A stretch of DNA of 64,000 bases from Phallusia mammillata (lineage: Eukaryota > Chordata > Ascidiacea > Phlebobranchia > Ascidiidae). The position numbers and the translations under genes are program-made. Each line of letters starts with the position of its first letter. Within the stretch, counting starts at the first letter, position 1. Of the stretch, positions 43,312-57,240 are shown piece by piece. Location: the NCBI GenBank assembly GCA_003260075.1, contig QLIY01000585.1, forward strand, positions 39,254 through 103,253, in the 5' to 3' direction. The notes below the pieces were generated by a model, which searched no databases, was not told the origin of the DNA, and saw nothing but the letters and a program-made list of their open reading frames with translations.

Positions 43312-44298
43312 GGCTTCAAGGTATAGAAAAGCGTACTCAGTTGCTATAAAAGGAGTTACCACCTGATGTGAGGTTATTGCAGGTCAATTTGTCGGGTTTC
43401 TAAAGGTCATTGCCCCTGCCCTTTTTCCAGCAACTCTTGTACACTTTCATACTGTTAGTTGTTTGAACTTTTTTACAGCATTTATCCATTACAGATTTAA
43501 ACATTACCGAAACAGGCTGTTAAAACGGCCATGATTATTTATAACAAATACAAATATTTTAATAATAAGGGGTAAATCACATTTGTTCTGCAAAAACGCC
43601 AATTTTGTTTAACCTTTTTTTGCCTTCCCATCATAAATAGACCTACCATATTTTTATGACCTAAAAAGAACACATTATAGTCAAAGATTATTTCTGCAAC
43701 TTTTTAATCAATATTTTTTGAGATTTCTCAAATAATGAATATTGGGGCATATTTGTAATGTCTTCAGAGGACAAGCTAAATTTCTTCAAAAAAAAAACAT
43801 TTTCACCATAAAAAAGGACATATGCTAGACCTGCCGTACAAGTGTATGTAATAATGCGTAATATTGCGGAGTTTAAACATATTTAGGTAATTGTGACCAC
43901 ACAATGGCCATTAATGACGCACGAGTCACGTGGGCGTTTCGTGTGGACACACTACTGAATAATTGATGTGCTAATATGGCGGAATTAATTCAGATATGTA
44001 TATGGCAAGATTGGGTGGTCTGGTGTGCAAAACTGTTTATGAGACCAGATCAGCCCCCAGAGAGCTTGTGAACAACCAACACGTTTTACTATTTTGAACG
44101 CTACTGTTATTATTATTATTGTAAAATCGTAAATTTGAGTAATTTTTATGCCAGAACGACCAGGTATTTGTGGCAAATTTCAAGCCTAAATTTAGACAGC
44201 ATAAGAAATATAAAACCATCAAAGACTATCTAACATAAAAACATCACTGCAAGATAATTTTGTAGCGATTTTTAAGAAAATCCAAAGATTGTCTTGGC

Positions 44299-44540
44299 CA
44301 GTGGTTATCAACCTTTATCGTCGAATTCCTCACTTAACAATTCAAAACATTTTCAAACCTCCCCAACAGACTACATAGCAGATGCTAAACCATACAAAGA
44401 TCATTTAAATTGGGCCTTTTATCAATTTCACAGGTTATATTCTCAGAGCTTAAGTGTCTATTTACAAACCACATGTAAAAATTGAAGTAAATTCCTTCCT
44501 TCGAGTTTTAAAATTTCTCCCCGGTTTTATAACCACTTTT
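44299..44540. mobile_element. Related copy of the element at 62921
   Basis: Starts CAGTGGTTATCAACCTTTAT and stays alignable by eye with 62921-63130 through ATTCCTC, CTCCCCAA, CACAGGTTATATT and GTGTCTATTTACAAACCAC. The right end is not clear, so the boundary is approximate. Confidence 0.6.
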
Positions 44541-46069
44541 ATCGAAACGGCTTTCCGACGTTTTAGACCACTAGGTATTTTATTCCAAATTTACAAGCGT
44601 AAATTAAACTTTTGTTTGTTTAGAATCAATCGTCTCCCTGCATCTTTCCAGCCTTCCATTTATCAGCGCTTCGAAGCAATATTACGTCACAATACAATTA
44701 CGTCACTGGAGTTGCGTCACGGGTAGCAACCCAAACCTTTTTTGTGGCTTCGTTTTAAGATGCTTTTCGGTGGTTTGTTTGTTATTTGTTATTTTGTTAG
44801 CGATCATGTTTCGTAATTTTTATTAATCTTGCACTTTTACGTTGCGTTCCGGTCCGTTAAACACGGGTTAAAGGTCAAATTTGGCGCTGCGACTGAAGGA
44901 AGTGCTACTAACGTAAAAACTCGCAGTAGCTAGGTTTGCTAATATCCGGTATATTTTAAATGCAATTTGTGTAAAAAAAATGCTGACGGTTGGGGTTTTT
45001 AGGGTTGGACTGGGGTTTTATTATAATAATAACAATAAAATCGACCAAAAAACCTAGTTCTGTATTTTAAATTTAGTCCCTAAACTTCTCCCAGTCTCAC
45101 TGTTTTTTTTTCAAATAACTGCACTCTTTACGTCACCTACCGGAAATTAGCAAAGATGGCTACTGTGATTGATTGTTTTGGGTAATAATTGTGTAAAAAA
45201 ATGTCACTGCTACATGTAATAATATCCTAGCCCCAAAGTACAAGCATCATTATTTTTGTATTAAAAAAAACCCTGGGTAAAACCATAAACTTAGTATGGC
45301 CTAAACTAATTTTTTTTCTTTAAAGTTTCCAAATCTACTCTAGCATAAATAGTATATCATGGCTTAACTATAATTTTGGTCAATTTGGTATGGTACTTCG
45401 TCTCTTACAGCAAAGTGCAACTCAAAGTTTTGAATATGGCTAATAGGTGTTTATAATTTTTGCAATAAAAACGTTCGCTTTTGGCCAACCACACAAAAAT
45501 AGAACATTGATAAAATCGCATGTGCAACCAAAAAGTAACGGTCAACAAAAAATGAAGCGCATTATACTCTTAGATATTTTCTGACCATTTACGGGCTTTT
45601 TAACATGTGTGCTTGTTTTTAAGAATGCGCGTTGTTTTGTCGATGGCCCACGGAATGAAATCTGCACTGAACAGTTTCTCAAATGTTTGTTTCAACCAAA
45701 AAGCACTTTCTTATTTTGCTGCAGTTTCATTACAGATTTTATTACGGTTATAAAAAGAGATTTTAAACCGCTGAAACTTGTACATTGTTTTTGCACCTGA
45801 TTCCACACCTCTGTCGTAAGCAGCACAAGTTTTTTCAATTTTTCATCGCCCTGCCGAACTTTTATAGGCTTGGTTATATAGGTGTTGGTTAAAATATCAA
45901 AAGGGTGTGTTTGAAAATGAAATTTCGACTTTCTTTAATTTCTTCCTATTTATCATGTCAATTCGCAACAGCTTTCTAATTATAGCGTTGTTTTCTGTAA
46001 AGCTTACATCCTCTCAACATTAACCAGTTTAGCTAAAAATTCTGTTGATACGTTATGCCTGGCAGCAAC

Positions 46070-47059
46070 AGTGTATTCGGGGGGGGGGACTGACATCCTC
46101 TCAATATTACCCAGTTTGACATATTTTTTTTGCTGCTGAATTTTAGAAAAATATTTTTCCGTATGAGTTATTGTTTCTCTTGCGCCAACAAGCGGGCAAC
46201 AATTTAATTATAAAGAGCAGTGATTTTACCAAACCCAAAGTAGCTTCCACTTTTTAATACATTCAATTCCAAGACCCTGAGATTTCATTTGGGGGGGGGG
46301 CCAGTTTGGTATATTTTTTTGCTGCTGAATTTTAGAAAAAGATTTTTCCGTGTGGGTTGTTGTTTCTCTTGCGCCAACAAGCGGGCAACAATTTAATTAT
46401 AAAGAGCTGTGATTTTACTAAACCCAAAGTGGCTTCCACTTTTTAATACATTCAATTCCAAGACCCTGAGATTTCATTTTTCCACTGAAGTGTGCCATCA
46501 ATATCATGCAGTTGCCTTTTGTTTTATTCCTAGGCTTCGTGCGTATATTTACAATTAAGTATGATTTTCGCAATGCAACAAAAAAGAATGACCATTTTCT
46601 GGCCTACATTTCCTCCCAAATTTCACATATTTTATTTGCTGTAAACCATTGCCCAAGACTCTTTTTTATTGATAAGGGGGGGGGGATTAGGCATCGTGTG
46701 TATATTTACAATTAAGTATGATTTTCGCCATGCAACAAAAAAGAATGACCATTTTCTGGCCTACATTTCGTTCCCCAAATTATTTCACCTATTTTATTTG
46801 CTGTAAACCATTGCCCAAGACTCTTTTTTATTGATAATTTGCAAAAAAAAAACTTTTTCGTTGTTTACCCCTATATTGGAAGCCCTCAAATTTTTTATCT
46901 GGTTTACCCCGTGGTAAATTTTAAAGATAAAATTTTCAAAATGCTTTGGGGGGGGGGCAAAAAAAAACTGTTTCGTTGTTTACCCCTATATTGGAAGCCC
47001 TCAAATTTTTTGGTTTACCCCGTGGTAAATTTTAAAGATAAAATTTTCAAAATGCTTTA
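46070..47059. repeat. Cluster of four poly-G joins with duplicated flanks
   Basis: Joins at 46079-46088, 46291-46300, 46676-46685 and 46948-46957. Copies pair as about 46111-46290 with 46301-46478, 46533-46675 with 46686-46837, and 46839-46947 with 46958-47059. The first join duplicates only ACATCCTCTCAA and its surroundings. Confidence 0.75.
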
Positions 47060-48420
47060 AACTGTACCTTTTGTTAAGAAACCCTCTCGACAGTATTGCT
47101 ATTTCAACTAGTACATTAGCAGTTTTCAATATATCTATTTTTGCATCCAGACTTACAGAACGCTGAAGCCCCAAATGAAGGCCCAAGCGTGTCAAACTAA
47201 CATGGATTACAGTTTTTTAACTGTTTTTTTAGAAAGCAATATTGTTACTGCCGTCAAGATTTTGGTCTTTTGCCACCCTAATGCTACAGTTTTAATTCTC
47301 AGCACTCGTGTATGTGTATATTTTGTTTGGTACATCGTCGGAGAAAAATCTATTATATTTCTGTATTGACGTTTGTGTCTGTTGAATGAAATAGACTTTC
47401 GACATAACTTGACTATTTTTTGCATCATAAGTCTCTTATGTAGTAGAGATATTTGTCTTATGTGTGGCGCAAGATGTGTATTGAGTAAAATGAACAGTTT
47501 AGACCGGGGAGTCGAATAGGAACCGATAAAGGAACCGGTTCGAGCGTTTAACGCAGACCGGGAACGTAATTTACAGTTTTTTAATACGCGAACCGAAATT
47601 GGGCCCCATTTGTTTAGAGTTAAACAGGGACCGAACCACTAAAGTAGCAGTTTGTTTTATTTTTTGGGAATAACCACCACAAATTATAGATTTTGGAACA
47701 ACATACTGAAGAATACGTAAATTTACAGCCACAGGGCGTGTCGAAAATCTCGAATTTCAAATTGTTGCACACTGCACGGTCAAAATCCTTGTATAGTTTA
47801 ACATTGCATTGCAGATAACACTTACGGGTTTAAAAACTGCAAACCGGTTTGAGCTGCGTAATTTGTTTGAATTAAAAAATAGTTTTGTAAAATCTAAATC
47901 TATTCAAACCATTCGTCCAATGTAGCCCACCAGATGAATGCCAAAATAGGTATTTTCTGGGGACTTGTGTACAGAGCAACAGAGGGCCAGTTTAGAGTCA
48001 CGCTTGTCCCTACACCAGTGTTAGGGTAGTTATTCATTGCACCTCAAGTCAATATGCTAGGAACTATAGTGGGAAAACAAATCACTTGGGTTTTACACCA
48101 TTTTAATGAGATATTAGTGTTTGTTGTTATGAACACAGCTGATTTAATTATCCGTCTGTTGTTTATGCTTTCGGAAAGATTTATTCGGCTACAGCTATTT
48201 GTGACCACCAAGCATTGTTTACGGACCACAGTTTGCGGGAAACTGGTCTTCCCATTAATAACCCTGTTAACAGAAGCAAATTCCAAAATATCCTTCCTGG
48301 ACCAATAGCATACATAGCTTACCAACAGTTAGAATCGCAATTCTTTTACAGTAACAAATTATTAATGATATGTTCTAAAATAAAATGAACCTTTACTATT
48401 CTACATCTATAGTGCATTTT

Positions 48421-48893
48421 TTTATCCTACATTTTTAACGACCCAAATTAAAAAACAATCTTGTATTCTCTAATAAACCAAGATAATGTGTTTTAATGCA
48501 ATCTATATATTTGTTTGCACCATCAAACCAAGTACAATTCAAAAAAGTCATTTAAACAAGTTTAACAATTAACTTTAAAAATTAGAATTTAATTCAAATT
48601 TGTATGTGCGCGCGCCTGCTTCGAGACTATTTTCGGTTGACTGTTGCTATGACGGGGGGGGGGATCCTACATTTTTAACGACCCAAATTAAAAAACAATC
48701 TTGTATTCTCTAATAAACCAAGATAATGTGTTTTAATGCAATCTATATATTTGTTTGCACCATCAAACCAAGTGCAATTCAAAAAAGTTATTTAAACAAG
48801 TTTAACAATTAACCTTAAAAATTAGAATTTAATTCAAATTTGTACGTGCGCGCGCCTGCTTCGAGACTATTTTCGGTTGACTGTTGCTATGAC
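48421..48893. repeat. Direct duplication of about 230 bp across a 10-G join
   Basis: Copy 1 is 48421-48653 and copy 2 48664-48893. I count four substitutions between them. Copy 1 stops in the middle of the TGACGTCA palindrome that copy 2 completes at 48890-48897, as expected of a contig end rather than a biological repeat unit. Confidence 0.8.
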
Positions 48894-49682
48894 GTCAGTG
48901 CGTGTTTGTGACGTTTAATTCATCACATTGCCCAAAAATGTTAAGATTTCGGGAAACTTTAATAATCAGTGATTGTTTGCGTGTTTCTGAATTGATCAGT
49001 GCTTTGAAATCAACAAAATGCATCGAAATTCCACTTTGAATATTTGAATAAGTGTTGGAATCAGTCGTAGCTGTTTGAATTTTTGAAAACAGATTGGTAA
49101 CTAGCTAGGTTAATGTATATTTGTATTAAAATTGAAACGTAAAGCAAATGTTAGCACTATTTTTTGTAAAAAAATTGACTTTTTGTGCATAAACATAGAC
49201 AGAAAAGGTAGAATGAATGTAATACTGCAGATATGTTATCATATTCAGTAGTATATGCCAGTAAAATGTGTTTTGTTTTTAACATAAAGAGAGTTGGCTT
49301 AAACAAAACTCAAACAAGGGGGTACTAATTTGACTGTATTAATTGTATTTCATTTAGAACCATTTATTTTGGTATGTTGAGTAAGGCTAGTTGCAGTTAG
49401 TAGAAAGTAACTACTTTATTCTTTTCCCAGTGATGTATTGACAAGTTTTGTGAAATTGGTTCAAGTTTTATGCTAGGGTTTCTGAAAAAAATATGTTTGT
49501 GTATGCATTTTGGTATGAGAGATTACCATTTCAAATACTTAGTATTTTTTTATATAAGTTGTTTGTTGAATTACATTAAAAACATAATTTATTGAAATCA
49601 ATCAGCAGTTTGTTCTAAAAATATCCAAGGATTTAGTAATTTGTTCTAAAAAAATATGTGTTTCTAAAAAAAATATCGATTT

Positions 49683-50150
49683 TAGGGTTTAAATTTTCCA
49701 ATTTTTGTTTTTTTCATTCTTGCCTATGATTTATGGCAAATTGTTGCTATTAAATAAATCTCTGACCAATTGGAATTAAATGTGAACAATTATATTCGTC
49801 AGCAAATGACCTTTCTTTCTTTGCCTCAGGCATTTATGGCCATAATTCACCAGACAATAGTTGCCAACTTATGTGACAATTAATCTCGCTCTGTTTGGCA
49901 GAAGTTCTAATGATCAGGCAGGTGTTCAANTTCTTATTTAGTTTTGCTAAGTTGTTTTTTTGTATTTTTATATTTTATACTCTAATATTGGGTTTTTGTT
50001 ACGCTGTAAATCTTATGTTTAAATTTTAGGGTTTAAATTTTCCAATTTTTGTTTTTTTCATTCTTGCCTAGGGGGGGGGGGCCAACTTATGTGACAATTA
50101 ATCTCGCTCTGTTTGGCAGACGTTCTAATGATCAGGCAGGTGTTCAACAG
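49683..50150. repeat. Interlocked duplications with one N base
   Basis: TTTTCCAATTTTTGTTTTTT appears at 49694 and 50040, and ATGTGACAATTAATCTCGCT at 49873 and 50089. An N lies at 49930 and an 11-G tract at 50071-50081. The two joins are overlapping contig ends in intergenic DNA. Confidence 0.7.
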
Positions 50151-50904
50151 ATTTTTAACAATTTGTTAGAAAGCAAGGTAAATATAGAAAAAAACAGTAC
50201 ATATTTATGTTTGTTTATGTGGTTTACCAGGCTTTGGCATGTGTGTATTAAAATTTACAACAGCGGTTGTGTTATTTTGCTCATTAGTCTTCCTCAAACG
50301 TTGTTGTCATTTAAAATCAATAGCCCCTGTTACTGTGGCCACTAGTTTATGCTTTGATTTAAACCCAAACGCTGAGTGCCTATTGTGAAGTGCCATTTGA
50401 ATTGGCCTCAGCTCTTGACAACTGGTACACAGCGCCACTATACAACGTCAAACTGATTGTAATTTTAGTGACAGCCAGCCACAAGTGCTTCGGATTTGTT
50501 TAGCTGAAATATATACGTCAATTGTCAAGTGGTGTTTTATAAATGAACGTGAATGTTCAGCATGTATGCCAAGAAATGTTTGACCGCTTCTTGACTCTCT
50601 TGTGTTTGGGTCTCTTAAAAAGGTCAGCTTTAAAAGATAAGAGGACTTGAAGGAGCTAGTTCAAGGGGAATTTGCTGGTGTTCCATGTTTATAGAACCTT
50701 GTGTGTTTTTGTAGACTATAAAATTCCTTGACATGTGTTAGTCGTTTTGATGTGACTATTGTGCAAGATTGTTAGTTTTTGTTCACAAAAAATGAAGGCA
50801 AGAAATATTTTATGTTAAATCAAACCTTTTCCCAACACTTAACCATGATCTTGGCCCCACTGATAAATGTACTTGACACTTTTAACAAGTTTCTATTTTC
50901 GCCC

Positions 50905-51056
50905 GCCTCTTTGTGACGTAATCCCTGGCCAAGCGTACAATACTTATGTTCGTAAAATCCCAGGGGGCCCGTGCTGAGGCCTCGCCTTATTAAGTCCCGA
51001 CCAGTTTTACCCATTATGACGTCACACTTGCACTCGTCTCCGACAGGGACTTTCCC
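50905..51056. promoter_or_regulatory. Candidate regulatory site cluster: CRE plus kappa-B motif
   Basis: GTGACGTAAT near 50914, the full CRE palindrome TGACGTCA at 51017-51024, and GGGACTTTCCC at 51046-51056, a textbook NF-kappaB site, all within about 150 bases of GC-balanced DNA. They could form an inducible element for either flanking kinase gene. Motif matches only. Confidence 0.35.
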
Positions 51057-51069
51057 AACAGTCTGTCAG

Positions 51070-51986
51070 TAGGTAACGTAGGTAATTACTCCCCCAGGAA
51101 TCGGGTGGTGTTTATGCACGTGATAATCAACTCGACGCGATGACGGGTTGTAGGTGCTGCAAGACGAGCGGTTTTCCCTTATTGTGGCAAACCCTGCGGC
51201 AGGGAAAGCTAAGGACAAAAAGTGACAATTAAAACACTTAAATGCGGGGGGGGGGATAGGTAACGTAGTTTATTACTCCCCCAGGAATTGGGTAGTGTTT
51301 ATGCACGTGATAATCAACTCGACGCGATGACGGGTAGTAGGTGCTGCAAGACGAGTGGTTTTTCCCTTATTGTGGCAAACCCTGAGGCAGGGAAAGCTAA
51401 GGACAAAAAGTGACAATTAAAACACTTAAATGCGGAAATTATTGCCTCTTTTTAAGCAACCGCCATTCAGTTGTAGTTCATGACCTTGCAGCGTAAAATT
51501 TCCTAGCTTTGCTTGTCTTCACAGCACCACGTATCCAATATATAATAAACGTTCTCTAACTTTGGTCCTAGGATCCAAAAAATGCCAATTACAACCCAAT
51601 TTATTTGTCCTTGACCCAAATAACCGCTTTAAAACAATTTATCGCATAAATCGTCTTCAAATTTTCTAAATTTACTGGGACAGTTGGTACTTAAGCGAAA
51701 TGGTGTTATTGTTTAAACTTATAGGGTTGTGTTATTCATCCTTTGGGGGGGGGGGCGTCTTCACAGCACCACGTATCCAATATATAATAAACGTTCTCTA
51801 ACTTGGGTCTTAGGATCCAAAAAATGCCAATTACAACCCAATTTATTTGTCCTTGACCAAAATAACCGCTTTAAAACAATTTGTCGCATAAATCGTCTTC
51901 AAATTTTCTAAATTTACTGGGACAGTTGGTGCTTAAGGAAAATGGTGTTATTGTTTAAACTTATAGGGTTGTGTTATTCATCCTTT
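51070..51986. repeat. Two direct duplications across poly-G joins
   Basis: Pair one is about 51070-51245 and 51256-51436 (ACTCGACGCGATGACGGGT shared). Pair two is about 51516-51744 and 51756-51986 (CACCACGTATCCAATATATA shared). Few substitutions in each pair. Confidence 0.75.
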
Positions 51987-52980
51987 GCAGACAAATAGCC
52001 ATCTTGTTCGGACCCAGGACTCCACTGCACTTTCGTGTCGTGTGTATACAGTTGTTTCTCATCACCTTAAAAGTCACTGATGGCGTCAACACACATGACT
52101 CTTGTCTCTGCGTTGAAGCCGAGATCAGCTTGTCCAATACTGTTTGCCGACAATGCATAATTCCTATTCCCTTGGCCAATGGGATAGCCAGACACGACGG
52201 GTCCGGGCGATGACAGGGATGGCTGATGCAGTCAAAGCGCATCATGTAATGCAGCTGACTATCCCAAGGGACACTTCTAACCTTTTTCTTTGCTTTCCAT
52301 GCCTATGGGTTACCTTTAAACCATGCAAGTGTGAGTGGTACATATTGGAAACTTATGCCTGTGCGAAAAAGGTGTAATAACTTGTTGTTTTATGTGGCTG
52401 GTGTGGTGACAATGCAGTTTGTAGGATATATAACGTTTAACAGTATAGTGGGTCCGTCTTAAAGGGGTTAACCTTGTAATCAACTAGTTTATAGGGTTTG
52501 TTATAAAGTCGTATGTTTGTAGCTAACGAATAGCAGCAGAATGTCATTTATACAAAGGAAAACAAATGTGCATGCTTATGGTAATTTTGTCTCATTAAGT
52601 TTTAGCTTTATTAAGAAGGTTTGGACTTATTAGAATTTTTCCTAAAATAACGAACGATGTCGTCAAAAGATAATTATGTTTATTTTCCGGCTCGCCTGAC
52701 AAGTTTCTGCGGTTTTAATGCCTGCCGGGCCCTTGTATGTCGGAACTCGCACTTTATAAAATATTTATGTACAGCGTATGTCGCTTGTCTTGACATTTTA
52801 ATTGAATCGATCTACTAAGCAACCGTCGCGTCTGGCCATGTGTCGTTCAGTATTGGTGATGTGTAGTAAAAATTGATTAACGCAAATGATTCATCACCAA
52901 ATTTTTAATCACCAGTCTTGTGGCAAATGTTACCAAGATTCGTATATTTTGCAATGCGCTGCATACTCGTGCCTCTAATA

Positions 52981-53151
52981 CAGTGGTGGGATTAAAATTT
53001 TTTGTCAGCCGGCTCTATCACAAAAATCATATTTTTCAGCCGGTTCTGTTACTAAAAGTCCATTGACAGTCCCCGGTAATGCTAACTGGTTCGCTGATCT
53101 TATAAAAAATTCGTCAGACAGTTCTATAGAACCGGCTGAATCCCACCACTG
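52981..53151 (-). mobile_element. hAT-type MITE, same family, inverted orientation
   Basis: Starts CAGTGGTGGGATTAAAAT and ends GAATCCCACCACTG. The internal order is reversed relative to the other copies. It is flanked by CTCTAATA (52973-52980) and CCCTAATA (53152-53159), an 8-bp duplication with one mismatch. Confidence 0.85.
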
Positions 53152-56100
53152 CCCTAATATTTTACAATGTGTTTGCGCTAGCGCTAAAATTGCCAAGTAA
53201 CGTGGGCTTTTAACAACTTAAACATTCCTTCACTGATTTCTGGCTCTACGTAGCGTGAACAGCTGAACGCCTGTTCCCACTGTGACGTAACAAACGCCTG
53301 TGTTGTGTCATCACCCAGTCCGGTTTCGAGGCGTTTGGAAAGCTCTATGGTTGCTGTATTATGTCAGATGGTTGCTTGAGCTTAGTATATTGGCTTATCG
53401 GTTGCTTCTGAGTAATTGCCACTTGCCACGAAACAAAATCTTGCCGAGGGCTGTTTATGTCTGTGTAGTACGCGATTGTATTTATTTATTTGTCGTCCAA
53501 AGTTTATGTCGGCCTTTTTGTGGGAGGTAAGCAATTTTGAGAAATTCCGCGTTGGAAAATCGAATTTAGTAAGCGTAGGTGTTGAGTTACAAAACACAGG
53601 TTTATACACAAGGCCTTTAAACGACCAATTTTATGTAGTATTATATGTAACCTATTTAATTTGAATAGCAACATTTTATAGTCTACAGTCTACACAGTTC
53701 AGAACTAGTTTGGAAACGACCTTATAGATATGGAGGTATGTGTGTAATAAGGTCTACGGCACTGTTTCAACCGCAGGCTTAATTAAGAGTGGTTTATAAG
53801 CCAGCCGGTGGCCTCGCGGCATATTTTGGTAATATATTTTTAACCACAGTCTGTGTATAATAATATAGGGTATAATTAGGCCCGGTAATATTTATTTTGC
53901 GGCCAAACTAGCTGAAAACTGAAAAGGTTACGAGACACTGACCTATTTTATGTGACCTGCCAACGTGAGAGCATATCAATCAATTTAGCATCGCAATATC
54001 GTGGTAAAGGGCGTTATTCATTAATTTTAATGTTTTTATGACCTCAAAAATTTGAAAAGTACGCATTTTGAATCCTGACTACGTAGTGTAATCCAAGTTT
54101 ATCTTTCGTAAAGGTCGCTTCTTTCAAACACAACTATATATTTTAACGCGTATTTGCCAAGCATTGTACTTGTCAAAAGTTCGGGGCATGTCGTGAACGC
54201 CGGGATTAAGCAACGTCCCAAGGTAATCCGTTGATACAAGACTTTTGATCCATGGACATGACCTTGCTGGCAGCCATAGAGAAACGCCTAATGAAGACTT
54301 AATAGTTTTCGTTGGGCCCAGGTAAACATTTGTCGCTGTACGGCAGTTGGTACCGTTTTAGTGAATAAGCTTAAATAGGATTTGCTAAAGTTGGAACGAA
54401 AAAAACAGTTTAAGTTGTATTCGTTTATTTTGTTTTTTCTTAAACTGATTCTTGGAGAGATATTTAGTGGTGCTGTAAAATATTTGGTTTTTGCCAATTG
54501 CAACGCTTGCATTGTGTGCTAGATTTTGACGGCGAAATGCAGGGGGGGGGGGGGGTTGTATTCGTTTATTTTGTTTTTTCTTAAACTGCTTCTTGGAGAG
54601 ATATTTAGTGGTGCTGTAAAATATTTGGTTTTTGCTAATTGCAACGCTTGCATTGTGTGCTAGATTTTGACGGCGAAATGCAGGTATGCAAACTGTGTAC
54701 GACTTCGCTAGAACGTCGGTTTATTTATTTTTGTTGTCAAAAACAGGCCATCCACCACATTGAAATTACTATTTTAGTTTCTTTGTCGTTTTTTTTTCTA
54801 TACAATGTTTTGCGATTTTTTTTCTTTTTCTGCTTGTGTTTACTTGTATTATTAGGTAAAATCTAAATCAAAAATATACATATTAATTTGTGGTGTTATT
54901 TGGGTTTTGGAGCAACGTCTCATATGTTGATCTATCTAGCTGATTTATTTTTCAATAATCCTTGAATTTCTACGAAACCAGCGCCGAAACGACGTTGTAT
55001 ATTGTTATTGGTGAGTCACTGAAGATCCGTGTGCATCATGGCCTGGTGTTGTTGACTTTTTCCCAAGGGGTTTACGTGACCTAAAATCAGCCGTTGTTTA
55101 TCCGCTCTTACCATAGCCATACACACCTAACTATAGCTATGACCTGTGTTTTTGTGCCTCAATTATTCAAGTGTTCTAAAGGCCCCTTGTTAAGTATTCT
55201 CAAATCAACCTGTACCGCACAGACCGTGTACCTAGGCAACACCACTTGTAAGTCGTACTGTTTGCTTAAACCAAGCATTCAGTGTTGTTAACCCGCGACG
55301 TTTGGTCACTTGGGGCCGCTCAGGCGTAACGAAACGTTGTTGATTACTGCACGAAGCTGTTTTGAAAGCACAAAAGGGCTTTTAACGAGTAACAGGATTT
55401 TGGACGTCCGACTGGTTTTTTTTGAATTACTTCCATGTATTGACGTTCATCCAAGTATGTAGTGCGGATGGACGCTTTACAGCCGTTTCCGTGTCGCGCT
55501 CTCAGTCTAAACTTCCTCTTCAGGTTTTTGTTTTCGCAAAATTTTACTTCCCTATTCTGCAAAATTGTAAAGGAAGAAATAATTAAGTATTTGTTTAGAC
55601 CTCAATCTGGGACCCAAACCTAAGTATTCATACCCGAGTTTTTTAAACTTAAGACCGAATTAGACCGGAAAATTGGTAAAATTTCAGAACAAATGAAACC
55701 TACGGTTAGGTAAAGCTCAAATCAAGCTCGTTTATTCAAATTTCAGCGGTTAAAATGTATTCTATTTTACAAACGGGTCTGTTTTCCCAACCAGAGGACG
55801 CCTTTGAGTCATTTTTTCTCCAATTTGAGAATACCTGGCGTAGTAAACTCCTAAGTAACTTTTGCCGTTGTGTCGCCGTTTGGCAGTGCTGCAGTGTTGT
55901 CATAAGTCAGTTTTGTTTTTACCCAGTTAAAAAGTTTTTTTTCCGTTTTACCACGTCAAGGTGTATGAACCGTTTATTTAGTGATATTCAATCTCTACAC
56001 ACAACTACGGTGAATAATATATTTTCTTACATGCATTTTTGCGAGGCCGCCCAACTAATATAAACTGCAACGCACCAAATTAGTGCATAAAAACAACACA

Positions 56101-56736
56101 TTACAAATACTTATGCCCAAAAGGTTGTTAAAATGCGTGTGGTAAATCATACAAATAGCGATATTATGCTTATATTGTACCAGTGGTTGTGTTAAAGCAT
56201 TATGCAACACACCTTTGCCACACTCACCCGACGTATTATGAGGGTAAACACGATTTAAAAACGCTACCTGCGATTTTATCGATTTTTCCGACAGTGATTG
56301 CAGCTCGGTCGAAACGCTATAGGATTTTAGCCACCTTTGATAAGCAATGCCTGAAAAACAAGAGCCAGGTCTCCTATCACCGCAGGGGTCGCCAAATCAC
56401 AATTGATCTTCAATATACGGAGATCGGCTTACAGCATCTGTTATCATCGCGCGGTGAGAAGCCTTTGTTTTGCCCAGATGTTCAACAAACAGTCTGTAGA
56501 ATAGGACTACGGTATTTCTATTGTCGACGGACCTTTTTGAGATATTGTGGGATCGCTTGGTTGGTATCTGTTCACCGGTGATGCACAATAACGACTCTCT
56601 GCTGCGCGAATAATTGCGCAGAACGCGCCCTTTTGTAGCTTATGATTGGAGTTGGTTCAGTAGATTGGACGAATGTGAACATAGCATTGAATAAAGTGGA
56701 GAATATATGGAGAATATTAGAAAGTATTTTTCAAGT

Positions 56737-57240
56737 CGGTGGTACTCAACTACTGGTCCATGGATGATTTTTTTAGACGATTCACAGGACGTTAATTTAA
56801 TGATATACTGGAAATAGTTGCTTATAATTTATTGAATACTCATTACGAAAAAAGCTTATCAAAGTTATTTTCCATTTATTGTTAGCTGGGGGGGGGGTAG
56901 AAAGTATTATTCAAGTCGGTTGTTCTCAACTACTGGTCAATGGATGACTTTTTTAGACGATCCATAGGACGTTAATTTAGTGATATATTATACTGGAAAT
57001 AGTTGCTTATAATTTATTGAATATTCATTACGAAAAAAGCTTATCAAAGTTATTTTCCATTTATTGTTAGCTTTCAGTTGTTTGATATCACTCTTAGAAA
57101 TTCAGAATTGAAGGAATATATTTCAAGCCAATATGCTTGTAGTGGATGCTTTCTTTTTCCTGACTTAACAATGGACTGGTCTACTACATTCATTTAATTT
57201 AACTGGTAATTCATGGCTTAAAACGAGTTGAGAACCAGTG
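56737..57240. mobile_element. hAT-like element with CTCAAC termini, about 0.5 kb
   Basis: The left end reads GGTGGTACTCAACTACTGG and the right end GTTGAGAACCAGTG. The locus includes a poly-G join at 56888 with the first 150 bases repeated after it, so the true element is about 330 bp. The 3' part matches 20045-20251. Confidence 0.6.

Noticed and set aside
48421-48893. CRISPR-like or satellite interpretation of the repeated blocks
   Set aside because: Blocks come in pairs, have no regular spacers, and each pair is unrelated to the next; this is a eukaryotic genome.
51961-52377. Overlapping reading frames on both strands at 52.0-52.4 kb
   Set aside because: Neither strand gives a recognisable domain, and GC-balanced non-coding DNA produces open frames on both strands. 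Kept only as an unassigned block.
56183-56581. 132-aa open reading frame
   Set aside because: No recognisable domain, ordinary AT-rich context, no splice or start context, and a hAT-like CAGGGGTCGCCAAA word in the middle. Frames of this length arise by chance.
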